Below are positions 1 to 7,769 of a stretch of 64,000 nt of DNA, piece by piece. The DNA is from Coprococcus sp. (lineage in GTDB: Bacteria; Bacillota; Clostridia; Lachnospirales; Lachnospiraceae). The notes under the pieces are model-generated. The model had not been told where the DNA came from and made no database searches. It was given only the letters and a program-made list of their open reading frames with translations. Within the stretch, counting starts at the first letter, position 1; each line of letters starts with the position of its first letter. The DNA lies in assembly GCA_022793995.1 (NCBI GenBank), contig JAAWDY010000014.1:1-64000 (forward strand), in the 5' to 3' direction. The position numbers and the translations under genes were made by a program.

Positions 1-2
1 AT

Positions 3-383
3 GTGTCGCAGTCTGTATTCAGTAGTTTTGACGCAGGGAGGAAGCCTTCTAAAAAAGAACCGGAACGATTTTACCACGGCTTTGTGTTAGGGCTTATGGT
101 GGAGCTTCGGGGGAGATATGTGCTGACCTCGAACCGGGAGAGCGGCTTCGGCAGATATGACGTGATGTTGGAGCCGTTGAATCAGAAGGATGACGCGGTC
201 ATTTTGGAATTTAAGGTCTTTCAGCCGAGAAGGGAAAAAGAACTGATCGATACAGTGGAAGCAGCCCTGCGGCAGATTGAAGAGAAGAATTATGAGACGG
301 CGCTTGTTGCGAAAGGGATTGCAAAAGAGCGGATACGCAAATATGGATTTGCATTTCGGGGAAATGAAGTTTTGATCGGCTAA
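3..383 (+). CDS. C-terminal part of AAA-ATPase-like / PD-(D/E)XK nuclease protein (cut by window edge)
   Basis: This is the last ~126 residues of a reading frame that is already open at the window edge, so the true start lies outside. The segment reads like the PD-(D/E)XK nuclease-like C-terminal domain of the large Firmicutes AAA-ATPase-like family (DUF1703 type): a GFGRYDVML strand followed about 20 residues later by VILEFKVF fits the D...ExK core, then a helical stretch and a RIRKYGFAF ending. These proteins carry an N-terminal P-loop ATPase; a broken relative that keeps mainly the ATPase half lies at 48744-49484. Family members are multicopy accessory genes of unknown role. The family call is from pattern recognition; whether the N-terminal part is intact cannot be seen. 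Confidence 0.75.
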   Translation: MSQSVFSSFDAGRKPSKKEPERFYHGFVLGLMVELRGRYVLTSNRESGFGRYDVMLEPLNQKDDAVILEFKVFQPRREKELIDTVEAALRQIEEKNYETALVAKGIAKERIRKYGFAFRGNEVLIG

Positions 384-424
384 AAATGGTATTAAAGTTT
401 GACCGGGGCAGAAATGTCCCGGTC

Positions 425-1659
425 CTATTTCAGTATATAATGGCGATTTCTATACGTACCCACGATATCTATTTTTCCCTGCTCCACCAATTCCTTTAAT
501 ATAACTTTGGTACGGCTGATCTTTACATCCAGTACCTCGCAAAAATCGGCGGCGGTATATTCCTGGTCGGGACGCATAGAGTCAAGCACGGCTTTGTATT
601 GCATTTGTTTCTTATCGCTGATTTTTACCGCCACTTTTTTTACAAGTGGTAATGTCAATATGGTCCTGTCTGGGGCATACTGTTCGGTTACAGTGGGTTC
701 TTCCCACCCCTGTTCCTCCCATACGGAATAGATATCCGGTACTCCGCTTCCTGCGCGTTCACCGATATTGATTAGATTGAACATTTTCATCAATGTTTTA
801 TTTCTTGGATCTGAAATGCCGCCTTTTATCATCTGTCTCTTTCCAGTTCGGATACTGCCGGGATTTTCAAGAGTAATTTTCCCTGGTTCTACTTTGATGA
901 CGACTGCCTGTGGAAGGTAATAATCTGTATTGACAAGACAGTTTGCGAGCGCCTCACGAAGAGCTTTGTGGACGGGAGTATCATCAATTCGGATCCCATT
1001 TTCCATTCTAAACGGTGTTTTGATTTCCTTTAAAAGTTTGTTATAGACCATAAAGAAAAAATCAAACACATTCACAGACCATTCCCCGGAACTGGACTGG
1101 ACCCGGTCTGTCCACCGCATGACGGGATCGAGCATTTCCCGGTAATCCAGAAAATATTCTGGAAATTCCCGCACAATATGAAATTCTTCGCCGAACATCA
1201 AAAGTCCAGCCGACGTTGGGTGAAGTTTTCCGCCTTCTTTTGAAATTGCGATAGCCCCGAGCTGCTCCAAATAGTCTTCATAATTTAATTTTACCCAAGG
1301 ATGCCCAGGCTTGTATGCTGAATGACGATTACGATAAGCTTCCACGCTTTCGCGGCTGATATATTCTATTGGCATGAAATCCAGAACTTTCATGTCCATA
1401 GTTGTCTCGGGTTGATCTCTCAGCATAGCTTTGATCTCCTGGGCGGAGCAATGATAGTCGCCTTCCCAGTTTCGCCTATAACTATTTCCGAACAAATCTC
1501 CATTCAGATAAATGGGGCGGTTTTCACGTTTGGCAGGCGGAACATGAATAACCATGATAACATCTTTGGATTTTTCTACATGAAACAGTTCCACATCTTT
1601 GCTTCCTTGTATTCATCGAATTTTGAGAGATCAAATAACAAATTTGCTACCTCCGCTTC
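425..1659 (-). pseudogene. Decayed AlbA-type ATP-binding / HTH protein (5' truncated and frameshifted)
   Basis: The frame from 1594 down to 425 gives 389 residues of a COG2865-type protein: an AlbA_2-like segment (VIHVPPAKRENRPIYLNGD, EGDYHCS), an ATPase-like middle with ALREALANCLVNTDYY, and a C-terminal winged helix. Normal members start about 90 residues earlier with an ETVEFK-type segment; that part is missing. Just upstream, in another frame (about 1659-1593), the peptide ANLLFDLSKFDEYKEAKM is the expected preceding sequence, so one base appears lost near 1592 (ATGTGGAACTG, where an extra G would restore WELF). The remnant runs up to the murF stop, with only about 9 bp between them. The 389-residue frame could start at the GTG at 1594 but has no clear ribosome site. 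An intact relative is at 54958-56382. Confidence 0.8.
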
Positions 1660-1667
1660 CTACCCCA

Positions 1668-3044
1668 TTATAGTTCCATCGTTTTCAACATCTCTACAAT
1701 ATCCGAAAATTCCATGCCATGGGACGCTTTTACGAGGAGCGTATCTCCTTTCTGCACTACATTGTTTATTCTATCCAGAAAAGTTTCTTTTGTTTCAAAG
1801 TAGAGGATAGCGCTGCTTTTAGCCTGCGCCTTTGCGCCGTCGCGCATGTGTCTGGAAAGGTCGCCGATACAGCAGATGACGTCGATTTCTTTCTGGGCGG
1901 CGTAGACCCCGGTATTATAGTGCAGCTCATTTTCATTTGCACCCAGCTCGAACATGTCTCCCAGGATAGCGACTGTACGTCCTTTGGCAGTGGCAAGGAT
2001 ATCCAGTGAGCTTTTCATGGAAACGGGATTGGCGTTGTAGCAGTCATCAATAATGAGGAGAGAATCTGTGTCAATTAAGTTCGTCCTTCCGGATATGGTT
2101 TTCAGGCTTTCAATGCCCTTTTTTATCTCATCCAGAGTAAGCCCCAGAACAATTCCGGTGCAGGCTGCGGCCAGTGCATTATAGATCATAGGATTCCCAG
2201 GAACAGGGATGTGCGCACGGACCGTCCCAATCGAAAGATGCAGAGTACAAAGCGTGCCGCGAAGCCCAAGATCTTCGAGCTCATCCGCATATGCGTCCAG
2301 ACTGTTGGAAAGACCGAAAAAGACAGGCGCTTTTCCATCGACTGAAGCGACGGTAGACAATTTGTCGTCATCACCGTTCAGTATCACCGAAGCGCCAGGC
2401 CTTAGGTGATCGAATATTTCCGTTTTCGCACGCAAAGTCCCGTCCCGGTCGCCAAAATTTTCCATATGGGCAAGACCGATATTCGTAATGATGCAAAGGT
2501 CAGGGCGGCTGATGGAGGCAAGCCGATGCATTTCACCAAAATGATCGATCCCCATCTCCAGTACTGCGACTTCATGTTCCTCACTAATATTGAAAATCGT
2601 GAGAGGAAGACCAATCTCGTTATTGAAATTCCCTTCTGTCTTTAACACCTTGTATTTTTGAGAGAGAACAGAAGCGACTGTCTCCTTCGTACTGGTCTTT
2701 CCTACGCTTCCGGTGATGCCGACCACCCGGATATCCAAGATATTCCTGTAAAACGCGGCAATATCTTTCAGGGCTTGCGCACAGGAAATGACGTGGATGT
2801 AGGGATAATCTACATCGCCTAATTCTTTTTCCGATAAAGTGACAAGAGCCCCGCTTTCCATCACCTGCGGGATAAAGTCATGTCCGTCGACCCTGGCGCC
2901 CCGAATTGGAACAAACAGGCCGCCGGGCATGATCTTTCGGCTGTCGATGGCCACGCCGGTAATCTTAGACGTAAGAAGACCCTTATCACCGTGATAAGTA
3001 CCATGACAGGCAGAAGCGATATTTTGCAAAGTCATATCTTTCAT
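1668..3044 (-). CDS. murF: UDP-N-acetylmuramoyl-tripeptide--D-alanyl-D-alanine ligase
   Basis: MurF adds the D-Ala-D-Ala dipeptide to UDP-MurNAc-tripeptide in the cytoplasm, the last soluble step of peptidoglycan precursor synthesis. The ~458-residue protein has the Mur-ligase layout: N-terminal domain with AIDSRKIMPGGLFVP, central ATPase with P-loop GITGSVGKTS at about residues 109-118, EMGIDHFGEM and NIGLAHMENFG, and a C-terminal domain with DDCYNANP. I place the start at the ATG at 3044 because GGAGG lies 7 bases before it; an upstream frame extension to 3080 lacks a site. The gene follows ddl, whose product feeds it, on the same strand with an ~86-bp gap, so co-transcription is likely. 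Confidence 0.95.
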   Translation of the reverse strand: MKDMTLQNIASACHGTYHGDKGLLTSKITGVAIDSRKIMPGGLFVPIRGARVDGHDFIPQVMESGALVTLSEKELGDVDYPYIHVISCAQALKDIAAFYRNILDIRVVGITGSVGKTSTKETVASVLSQKYKVLKTEGNFNNEIGLPLTIFNISEEHEVAVLEMGIDHFGEMHRLASISRPDLCIITNIGLAHMENFGDRDGTLRAKTEIFDHLRPGASVILNGDDDKLSTVASVDGKAPVFFGLSNSLDAYADELEDLGLRGTLCTLHLSIGTVRAHIPVPGNPMIYNALAAACTGIVLGLTLDEIKKGIESLKTISGRTNLIDTDSLLIIDDCYNANPVSMKSSLDILATAKGRTVAILGDMFELGANENELHYNTGVYAAQKEIDVICCIGDLSRHMRDGAKAQAKSSAILYFETKETFLDRINNVVQKGDTLLVKASHGMEFSDIVEMLKTMEL

Positions 3045-3130
3045 TACATTTCCTCCATATAGTCCGCGCTTTTTGGACATAAAGGTATGCCCTTGGGTAT
3101 ATTACCTCCCATCGCCGAAGGCAGTACGGT

Positions 3131-4186
3131 TTAGCAGTAGCGGGCTTCCATCGATTTTTCAATAATCCGTTCGCACAATTCGCCATATTCAATGCCAGCG
3201 GCGGCCGCCTCTTTGGGCAGCAGGCTTGCAGGGGTCATGCCGGGGAGAGTGTTGACTTCCAGGCAGTAGATGTTGCCTGCCTCATCTAAAAGAAAGTCAG
3301 CCCGGGAATACACGTTCAGTTTCAGCGCGCGAAATGCGCGTTCGGATGCTTTCATCATCTGATGAGCGATCTCATCCGGTATGTCTGCCGGACAAATTTC
3401 CTCGGTGAGACCAGCTTGGTATTTATTCGCATAATCAAAAAAACCGGTTTTAGGTATGATCTCGATGACAGGAAGCGCCTTGCCGTCAAGAACCCCGCAG
3501 GCAAACTCTCGTCCTTTGATATAGGTTTCCAGCACAACGCAGGTTTCCTTTTTAAATGATTCGTCCAGGGCTTTGCGGTATTCTTCTTCTGTATGACAGA
3601 TATACACGCCGATACTGGAGCCTCCGGAACAGGGTTTTACAACCACAGGAAGATTAAGGCCAAATTCGGATAAAGGTTTATCTTTCGATTTCTTATAGAG
3701 CCAGGTTCCCTCCGGCGTGGGGATATGGTTCATACGGAAAATCTGTTTTGTCACGCTTTTATCCATGGCGAGCGCATTTCCCAGAGAATCCGGGCCAGTG
3801 TATTTGATGCCGAGAATGTCGAAAGCAGCCTGAAGCCGTCCGTCTTCTCCGACGCCGCCATGGAGTCCGAGAAAGGCAATATCTGCAAGCCGGCACAGCT
3901 CGATGACGTTTGGTCCTAGGAAACAGTCCGAGGAGTCCTTCCGGGATGCTTTTACGGCGTCGATGTCCGGTTCGCTTGCGGCGATTCCCTTCGCGATCGC
4001 AAGATTTCCATCCGGAAGGTCGAATACTTCTTCCAAATTTTCAGGCGCGTCCGGCATACCGAGGAAGACATCCAGAAGAATAGCCTTGTGTCCTCGATCG
4101 CGTAGGGTTCGGCAGATACCGGCCCCTGATGTCAGTGAAACATCACGTTCGGTACTAAGCCCTCCGGCTAATACGATTATTTTCAT
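3131..4186 (-). CDS. ddl: D-alanine--D-alanine ligase
   Basis: Ddl joins two D-alanines with ATP to make the dipeptide used by MurF. The 351-residue protein starts MKIIVLAGGLSTERDVSL, the usual ATP-grasp entry, has HGGVGEDG near residues 109-116, the ATP-binding lysine segment KPCSGGSSIGVY near 184-195, and the metal/substrate segment LEVNTLPGMTP near the C-terminus. Residues about 65-100 form an extra loop relative to short Ddl proteins; the lengthened form is common in clostridia (recalled). AAGGAG lies 8 bases before the ATG. The upstream gap to pncB (383 bp) holds a tandem repeat array and an inverted-repeat element, so the ddl-murF promoter must lie within or beside them. Confidence 0.95.
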   Translation of the reverse strand: MKIIVLAGGLSTERDVSLTSGAGICRTLRDRGHKAILLDVFLGMPDAPENLEEVFDLPDGNLAIAKGIAASEPDIDAVKASRKDSSDCFLGPNVIELCRLADIAFLGLHGGVGEDGRLQAAFDILGIKYTGPDSLGNALAMDKSVTKQIFRMNHIPTPEGTWLYKKSKDKPLSEFGLNLPVVVKPCSGGSSIGVYICHTEEEYRKALDESFKKETCVVLETYIKGREFACGVLDGKALPVIEIIPKTGFFDYANKYQAGLTEEICPADIPDEIAHQMMKASERAFRALKLNVYSRADFLLDEAGNIYCLEVNTLPGMTPASLLPKEAAAAGIEYGELCERIIEKSMEARYC

Positions 4187-4210
4187 GATAATACTCCTTA
4201 CCTATTAAAA

Positions 4211-4370
4211 TTCATCGCCGAATAGGCGATTGAGTTCAGGGATCCTGAGTGCAAAGCACGAGGGGTAAACCCGTCAAAAATTCATCGCCGAATAGGCGAT
4301 TGAGTTCAGGGATCCCGAGTGCAAAGCACGAGGGATAAACCCGTTAAAATTTCATCGCCGAATAGGCGAT
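4211..4370 (+). repeat. Repeat family A, locus 1: tandem 70-bp units
   Basis: Two nearly identical 70-bp units (4211-4280 and 4281-4350) and the first 20 bp of a third (4351-4370) lie in exact tandem. Each unit has hairpin 1, ATCGCCGAATAGGCGAT, and hairpin 2, CCCGAGTGCAAAGCACGAGGG, where tandem GA/GA mismatches separate an outer CCC/GGG from an inner GTGC/GCAC stem. Units differ at only a few positions. The same unit, in either orientation, occurs at five other loci in this window. It lies upstream of ddl, on the strand opposite to the gene. Confidence 0.9.
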
Positions 4371-4375
4371 AGTAC

Positions 4376-4567
4376 GTCACTATTCACAGTCACTCCGCAC
4401 ACATGCGCAGAATCAGCCAGCAGAGCTGTCTGGCGCTGCTTAGCAGCTTAGTATTCTGCTTATGTGCGTTGAGTGACTGATTCCAGCCACATAAAAATCA
4501 TCATACAGCTTCGTCCGGGCAAGCCCGCGAAGCTGCCTTCTGATTTTATGTGACTGTGAATAGTGAC
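4376..4567. repeat. 192-bp element with perfect 18-bp terminal inverted repeats
   Basis: GTCACTATTCACAGTCAC at 4376-4393 is the exact reverse complement of GTGACTGTGAATAGTGAC at 4550-4567. Between them lie two more imperfect inverted repeats: the segment from about 4389 pairs with the one ending near 4475 (CAGTCACTCCGCAC... against ...GTGCGTTGAGTGACTG), and CACATAAAAATCA near 4489 pairs with TGATTTTATGTG ending near 4552. The whole could fold as a cruciform or branched RNA. No reading frame of note is inside. The right end stops 2 bp before the pncB stop codon and the left end abuts the family A array. It could be a miniature non-autonomous element or a structured 3' UTR. Confidence 0.8.
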
Positions 4568-4569
4568 TT

Positions 4570-6024
4570 TTAATCGGTCATGCTCATCTGGTCGAGCAGA
4601 CCCTTTTTAACAGTATACAGTTTTTCAGAAAGATCAATGTACACTTTATGCGGATTGAAAAGACGCATCGTTTCATCCCAAAGTGTATCTTTTTCTTTTT
4701 TGCAGTATTCGGCAATTTCTTTTACACTTTGGGATTGGTACACGCATTCGCCACGTATGAAGACCGGCAGCAGCATTTCCCGAACCGTGTAAGTGCCCCC
4801 TTTGAGTTTTGTCTTTTTCCAGGTCTCGATCGGGTCGAAGAGTAAAAGATCCTTATCGGGATCCAGAGTTTCGTCTGCGAAACAGATCAGATCCGCCTTC
4901 ATCTTGCCCGTATCCTTTTCATAAATCCGGTAGATGGTTTTATTCCCTGGATTGGTGATCTTTTCCGTATTTTCCGAAAGCTTGATCTTGGGGACAAATT
5001 CACCCTCCTCATTCTGGATCGCCGCAAGCTTATATACGCCGCCGAAGGATGGACTTCCTTTGGAGGTGATCAGGTTTGTACCCACGCCCCAGGAATCAAT
5101 GGCAGCTCCCTGGATTCGCAGATCGTGGATCAGATATTCATCCAGATCATTGGAGGCGCAAATGATTGCCTCGGGATGGCCTGCCGCATCCAGCATTTTG
5201 CGTGCTTTTTTAGAAAGATACGCTAAGTCGCCGCTGTCCAGACGGATTCCAATTTTCCGGGGAGAAACGCCGGCGGCTTTCATCTCGTCAAAGACGCGGA
5301 TCGCGTTCGGCACGCCGGACTTTAATGTATCATAGGTGTCAACCAGGAGCGTACAGCCTTCTGGATACAGGTCGGCGTAAGCCTTAAATGCAGTATATTC
5401 ATCCGGAAAGCTCATGATCCAGCTGTGCGCATGGGTCCCCATGATCGGTACGTCGAACATCTGCCCGGTCAAGACATTAGAAGTGCCGACGCATCCTGCG
5501 ATCATAGCAGCCCGCGCACCGTAGATCCCGGCGTCCGGTCCTTGCGCCCGACGAAGTCCGAATTCCATCACGCCGCCGGGACCGGCCGCGTAAACGATAC
5601 GGGAGGTTTTGGTGGCGATAAGTGACTGATGATTGATGATATTAAGGATAGCAGTTTCAACAAGCTGCGCCTCCATGATCGGCGCGATCACTTTGAGGAG
5701 CGGTTCCTTTGGGAAAATAACGCTTCCTTCCGGGATCGCATAAATGCTTCCTGTGAAATGGTAGCCGCTTAAGTATTGGAGGAAATCCTCGGAGAAAATG
5801 TGCAGGCCGCGCAGATAATCGACGTCTTCATAACTGAAGTTCAGGTTCTTGATGTACTCAATCACCTGTTCCAGCCCAGCCGCGATGGAATAACCCGAAT
5901 TGCATGGATTATTGCGGAAAAACACATCGAAAACCACCACTTCATTTTCCTGCTTTTCAAAATATCCCTGCATCATCGTCAGTTCATACAGGTCGGTTAA
6001 TAGTGTCAGATTTCTGTTATTCAT
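4570..6024 (-). CDS. pncB: Nicotinate phosphoribosyltransferase
   Basis: The enzyme converts nicotinate and PRPP to nicotinate mononucleotide (NAD salvage, Preiss-Handler route). The 484-residue protein has the family start LTDLYELTMMQGYF, the active-site region with EFGLRRAQGPDAG, MGTHAHSWIMSF, DTYDT, and the RLDSGDLAYLS barrel segment; length is typical of the Gram-positive class. AGAGGG lies 6 bases before the ATG. Downstream is the 192-bp inverted-repeat element. NiaR, the usual niacin-responsive repressor of Firmicutes, is encoded 33 kb away at 38693; no NiaR operator was recognised here by eye. Confidence 0.95.
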   Translation of the reverse strand: MNNRNLTLLTDLYELTMMQGYFEKQENEVVVFDVFFRNNPCNSGYSIAAGLEQVIEYIKNLNFSYEDVDYLRGLHIFSEDFLQYLSGYHFTGSIYAIPEGSVIFPKEPLLKVIAPIMEAQLVETAILNIINHQSLIATKTSRIVYAAGPGGVMEFGLRRAQGPDAGIYGARAAMIAGCVGTSNVLTGQMFDVPIMGTHAHSWIMSFPDEYTAFKAYADLYPEGCTLLVDTYDTLKSGVPNAIRVFDEMKAAGVSPRKIGIRLDSGDLAYLSKKARKMLDAAGHPEAIICASNDLDEYLIHDLRIQGAAIDSWGVGTNLITSKGSPSFGGVYKLAAIQNEEGEFVPKIKLSENTEKITNPGNKTIYRIYEKDTGKMKADLICFADETLDPDKDLLLFDPIETWKKTKLKGGTYTVREMLLPVFIRGECVYQSQSVKEIAEYCKKEKDTLWDETMRLFNPHKVYIDLSEKLYTVKKGLLDQMSMTD

Positions 6025-6070
6025 GTTAAACCCTCTTTTCTTATGAAATCGCTTTTTGGCGATATAATCT

Positions 6071-6805
6071 TTATATCAACCCGGCATTGCGGGTGATCGT
6101 CTCGCGGATCAGGTCCTCGCAGTATCGGCCGAGGTGTTTTCGAGTGTCGGCATCCAGAGCTTTAGGATAGATCGGTTTGCCGTATTCCAGGATAACGTGT
6201 GTCTTCTTGATTTTTGGGAGATGATTCTCAAACATTTCGGCGGTATTATTCATACTAATAGGTATGATAGCACAGCCGGTCTTATCCGCGATTTTTAAAG
6301 CGCCGTCTTTAAATGGAAGCAGACTGAGTTCTTCACCGCTGTTGCGTGTACCTTCTGGAAAAATGCAGATGGAAACACCCTGTTTTACATACTCGATGGC
6401 CGTCAGAATCGTTTTCAGGCTTGCCCGCATATCCTTGCGATCCATGAACAGGCAATATAGATATTCCATCCATGTAGATAAGAGAGGATACCGCTTCATC
6501 TCCTTCTTGGCAACATAACCGGTCAGGCGCCTGCAGCGAGAGTAGGTCAGCAAAATGTCGAAATAACTGCGGTGATTCCCAATAAAAAGAACCGGCTCAT
6601 CCGGTACATTCTCTTCACCGATGACCGTTACCTCCACGCCGGTTATCCACAAAATGACCTTGAACGCCCATTGGACAATACGTAGGGAACTCATATCCTT
6701 TTTTTGACGATCGAACTTTCCAATCACCCATTCCACAAGAAGGACGGGAATCGACAAGACTAAAAAAAGGAATAAGAACAAAGCAACACAGATAAAACGT
6801 ATCAT
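6071..6805 (-). CDS. plsC: 1-acyl-sn-glycerol-3-phosphate acyltransferase family protein
   Basis: PlsC-type enzymes acylate lysophosphatidate at the membrane to make phosphatidate. The 244-residue protein begins with a strong hydrophobic helix (about residues 3-25) and has the acyltransferase motifs HRSYFD (HX4D, about residue 78), the FPEGTR substrate motif (about 150) and a downstream IIPISMNN. It sits just upstream of pncB on the same strand with a 46-bp gap, so the two may share a transcript although the functions are unrelated. GAGG lies about 10 bases before the ATG. The exact substrate within the family cannot be read from sequence. Confidence 0.88.
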   Translation of the reverse strand: MIRFICVALFLFLFLVLSIPVLLVEWVIGKFDRQKKDMSSLRIVQWAFKVILWITGVEVTVIGEENVPDEPVLFIGNHRSYFDILLTYSRCRRLTGYVAKKEMKRYPLLSTWMEYLYCLFMDRKDMRASLKTILTAIEYVKQGVSICIFPEGTRNSGEELSLLPFKDGALKIADKTGCAIIPISMNNTAEMFENHLPKIKKTHVILEYGKPIYPKALDADTRKHLGRYCEDLIRETITRNAGLI

Positions 6806-6837
6806 TTGTAACTTTCCTCACTTTCATTCTTAAATAC

Positions 6838-7082
6838 CCCCGGATTGCTGCGCGCAAGGCGCTCCTGCAATCCTAAAAACATTCGTAATCCGCCCTGGTC
6901 GGGCTACTTGCTCATACTTCATCCCCGGGATGATGCGATACCCCCGGATTGCTGCGCGCAAGGCGCTCCTGCAATCCTAAAAACATTCGCAATCCACCCT
7001 GGTCGGGCTACTTGCTCATGTTTTTGCGGGTCAAAAGGTCGTGCGTTTTCATGCGAGCATAAAACGCATGACTTTTTGACCC
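6838..7082 (-). repeat. Repeat family B, locus 1: two tandem 104-bp units plus end hairpin
   Basis: Two units with 104-bp period start near 6838 and 6942. Each contains GGATTGC...GCAATCC enclosing a GCGC-rich inner stem, followed by AATCCNCCCTGGTCGGG and CTACTTGCTCAT. Read on the minus strand the order is GATACCAGGGTCA (near 7082), a long imperfect hairpin at 7028-7082, ATGAGCAAGTAGC, CGAATG, then the GGATTGC hairpin. This is the same order of motifs as in the copies at 50.4 and 52.7 kb. The array fills most of the gap between plsC and the lipoprotein gene, which are divergent. Confidence 0.8.
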
Positions 7083-7170
7083 TGGTATCTTTGAATTATT
7101 ATACTATTCAGGGAATGAAAATACAAGGAAGATAATATGATATTAGAGAGAATATGCAAAAAGGAAAGCG

Positions 7171-7581
7171 ATGAAACGACTGCTCATCTGGATGGCCGCA
7201 GCTTTGCTGCTATGTATTTTGGCCGGTTGTTCCGTGGAGAAAAAAGGAGAGAAGAAGCAAAATGATGTGGAATTTACCATAGTGGACGAGGAAGAGATTC
7301 CAAAGGAGATGGCAGGGGTGATCGAGGAACAGAAGAGAGAACCGTTTCAGATCACATACGGGGACAAGGAATATTTGTATATCGGACAGGGGTATGGCGA
7401 GCAGCCGACCAGCGGCTACAGCATCAGCGTAGATTCGTGTTATGAGGCGGAACACGCCATTTATATACATACCAGTCTGCTCGGACCCGGCATGGAGGAG
7501 GAGATCAGTGAAAACCCGACCTGCCCCTATGTGGTGGTAAAAGTGAAGTGGAGTGAAAAACATGTCGTGTTTGAGAGCTGA
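7171..7581 (+). CDS. PrcB-like lipoprotein
   Basis: The 136-residue protein has a lipoprotein signal: basic start MKRLL, hydrophobic core, and a LAGC lipobox at about residues 17-20, so it is likely anchored on the outer face of the membrane. The C-terminal half, with GQGYGEQPTSGYSISVDS and later PYVVVKV, resembles the PrcB C-terminal domain (protease complex subunit family), a small beta domain with no known enzymatic role. It is followed after 6 bp by a family A repeat array and then the DUF3794 gene. AAAGGAAAGCG precedes the ATG. Confidence 0.7.
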   Translation: MKRLLIWMAAALLLCILAGCSVEKKGEKKQNDVEFTIVDEEEIPKEMAGVIEEQKREPFQITYGDKEYLYIGQGYGEQPTSGYSISVDSCYEAEHAIYIHTSLLGPGMEEEISENPTCPYVVVKVKWSEKHVVFES

Positions 7582-7587
7582 AAACGA

Positions 7588-7755
7588 ACTGTATCGCCTA
7601 ATCGACGATGAAGGGTCACAAGGTAACCCCTCGTGTACACTCGGGAACCCTGAATTCAATCGCCTATTCGGCGATGAAAGATTACAAGGTAACCCCTCGT
7701 GTACACTCGGGATACCTGAACTCAATCGCCTATCGGCGATGAAAGATTACAAGGT
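7588..7755 (-). repeat. Repeat family A, locus 2: three hairpin units
   Basis: Three ATCGCCTA..CGGCGAT hairpins start at about 7593, 7659 and 7725 (period ~66 bp), separated by two copies of AACCCCTCGTGTACACTCGGG. This is the reverse complement of the family A unit at 4211. The first hairpin is diverged (ATCGCCTAATCGACGAT). The array ends with AAGGTA directly before the AGGAGG ribosome site of the next gene, so the repeat forms the 5' leader of that gene. Confidence 0.85.
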
Positions 7756-7769
7756 AAGGAGGAATCTAA

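Noticed and set aside
4211..4370. Possible CRISPR array (tandem 70-bp units)
   Set aside because: The whole unit is repeated without unique spacers, and there are no cas genes.
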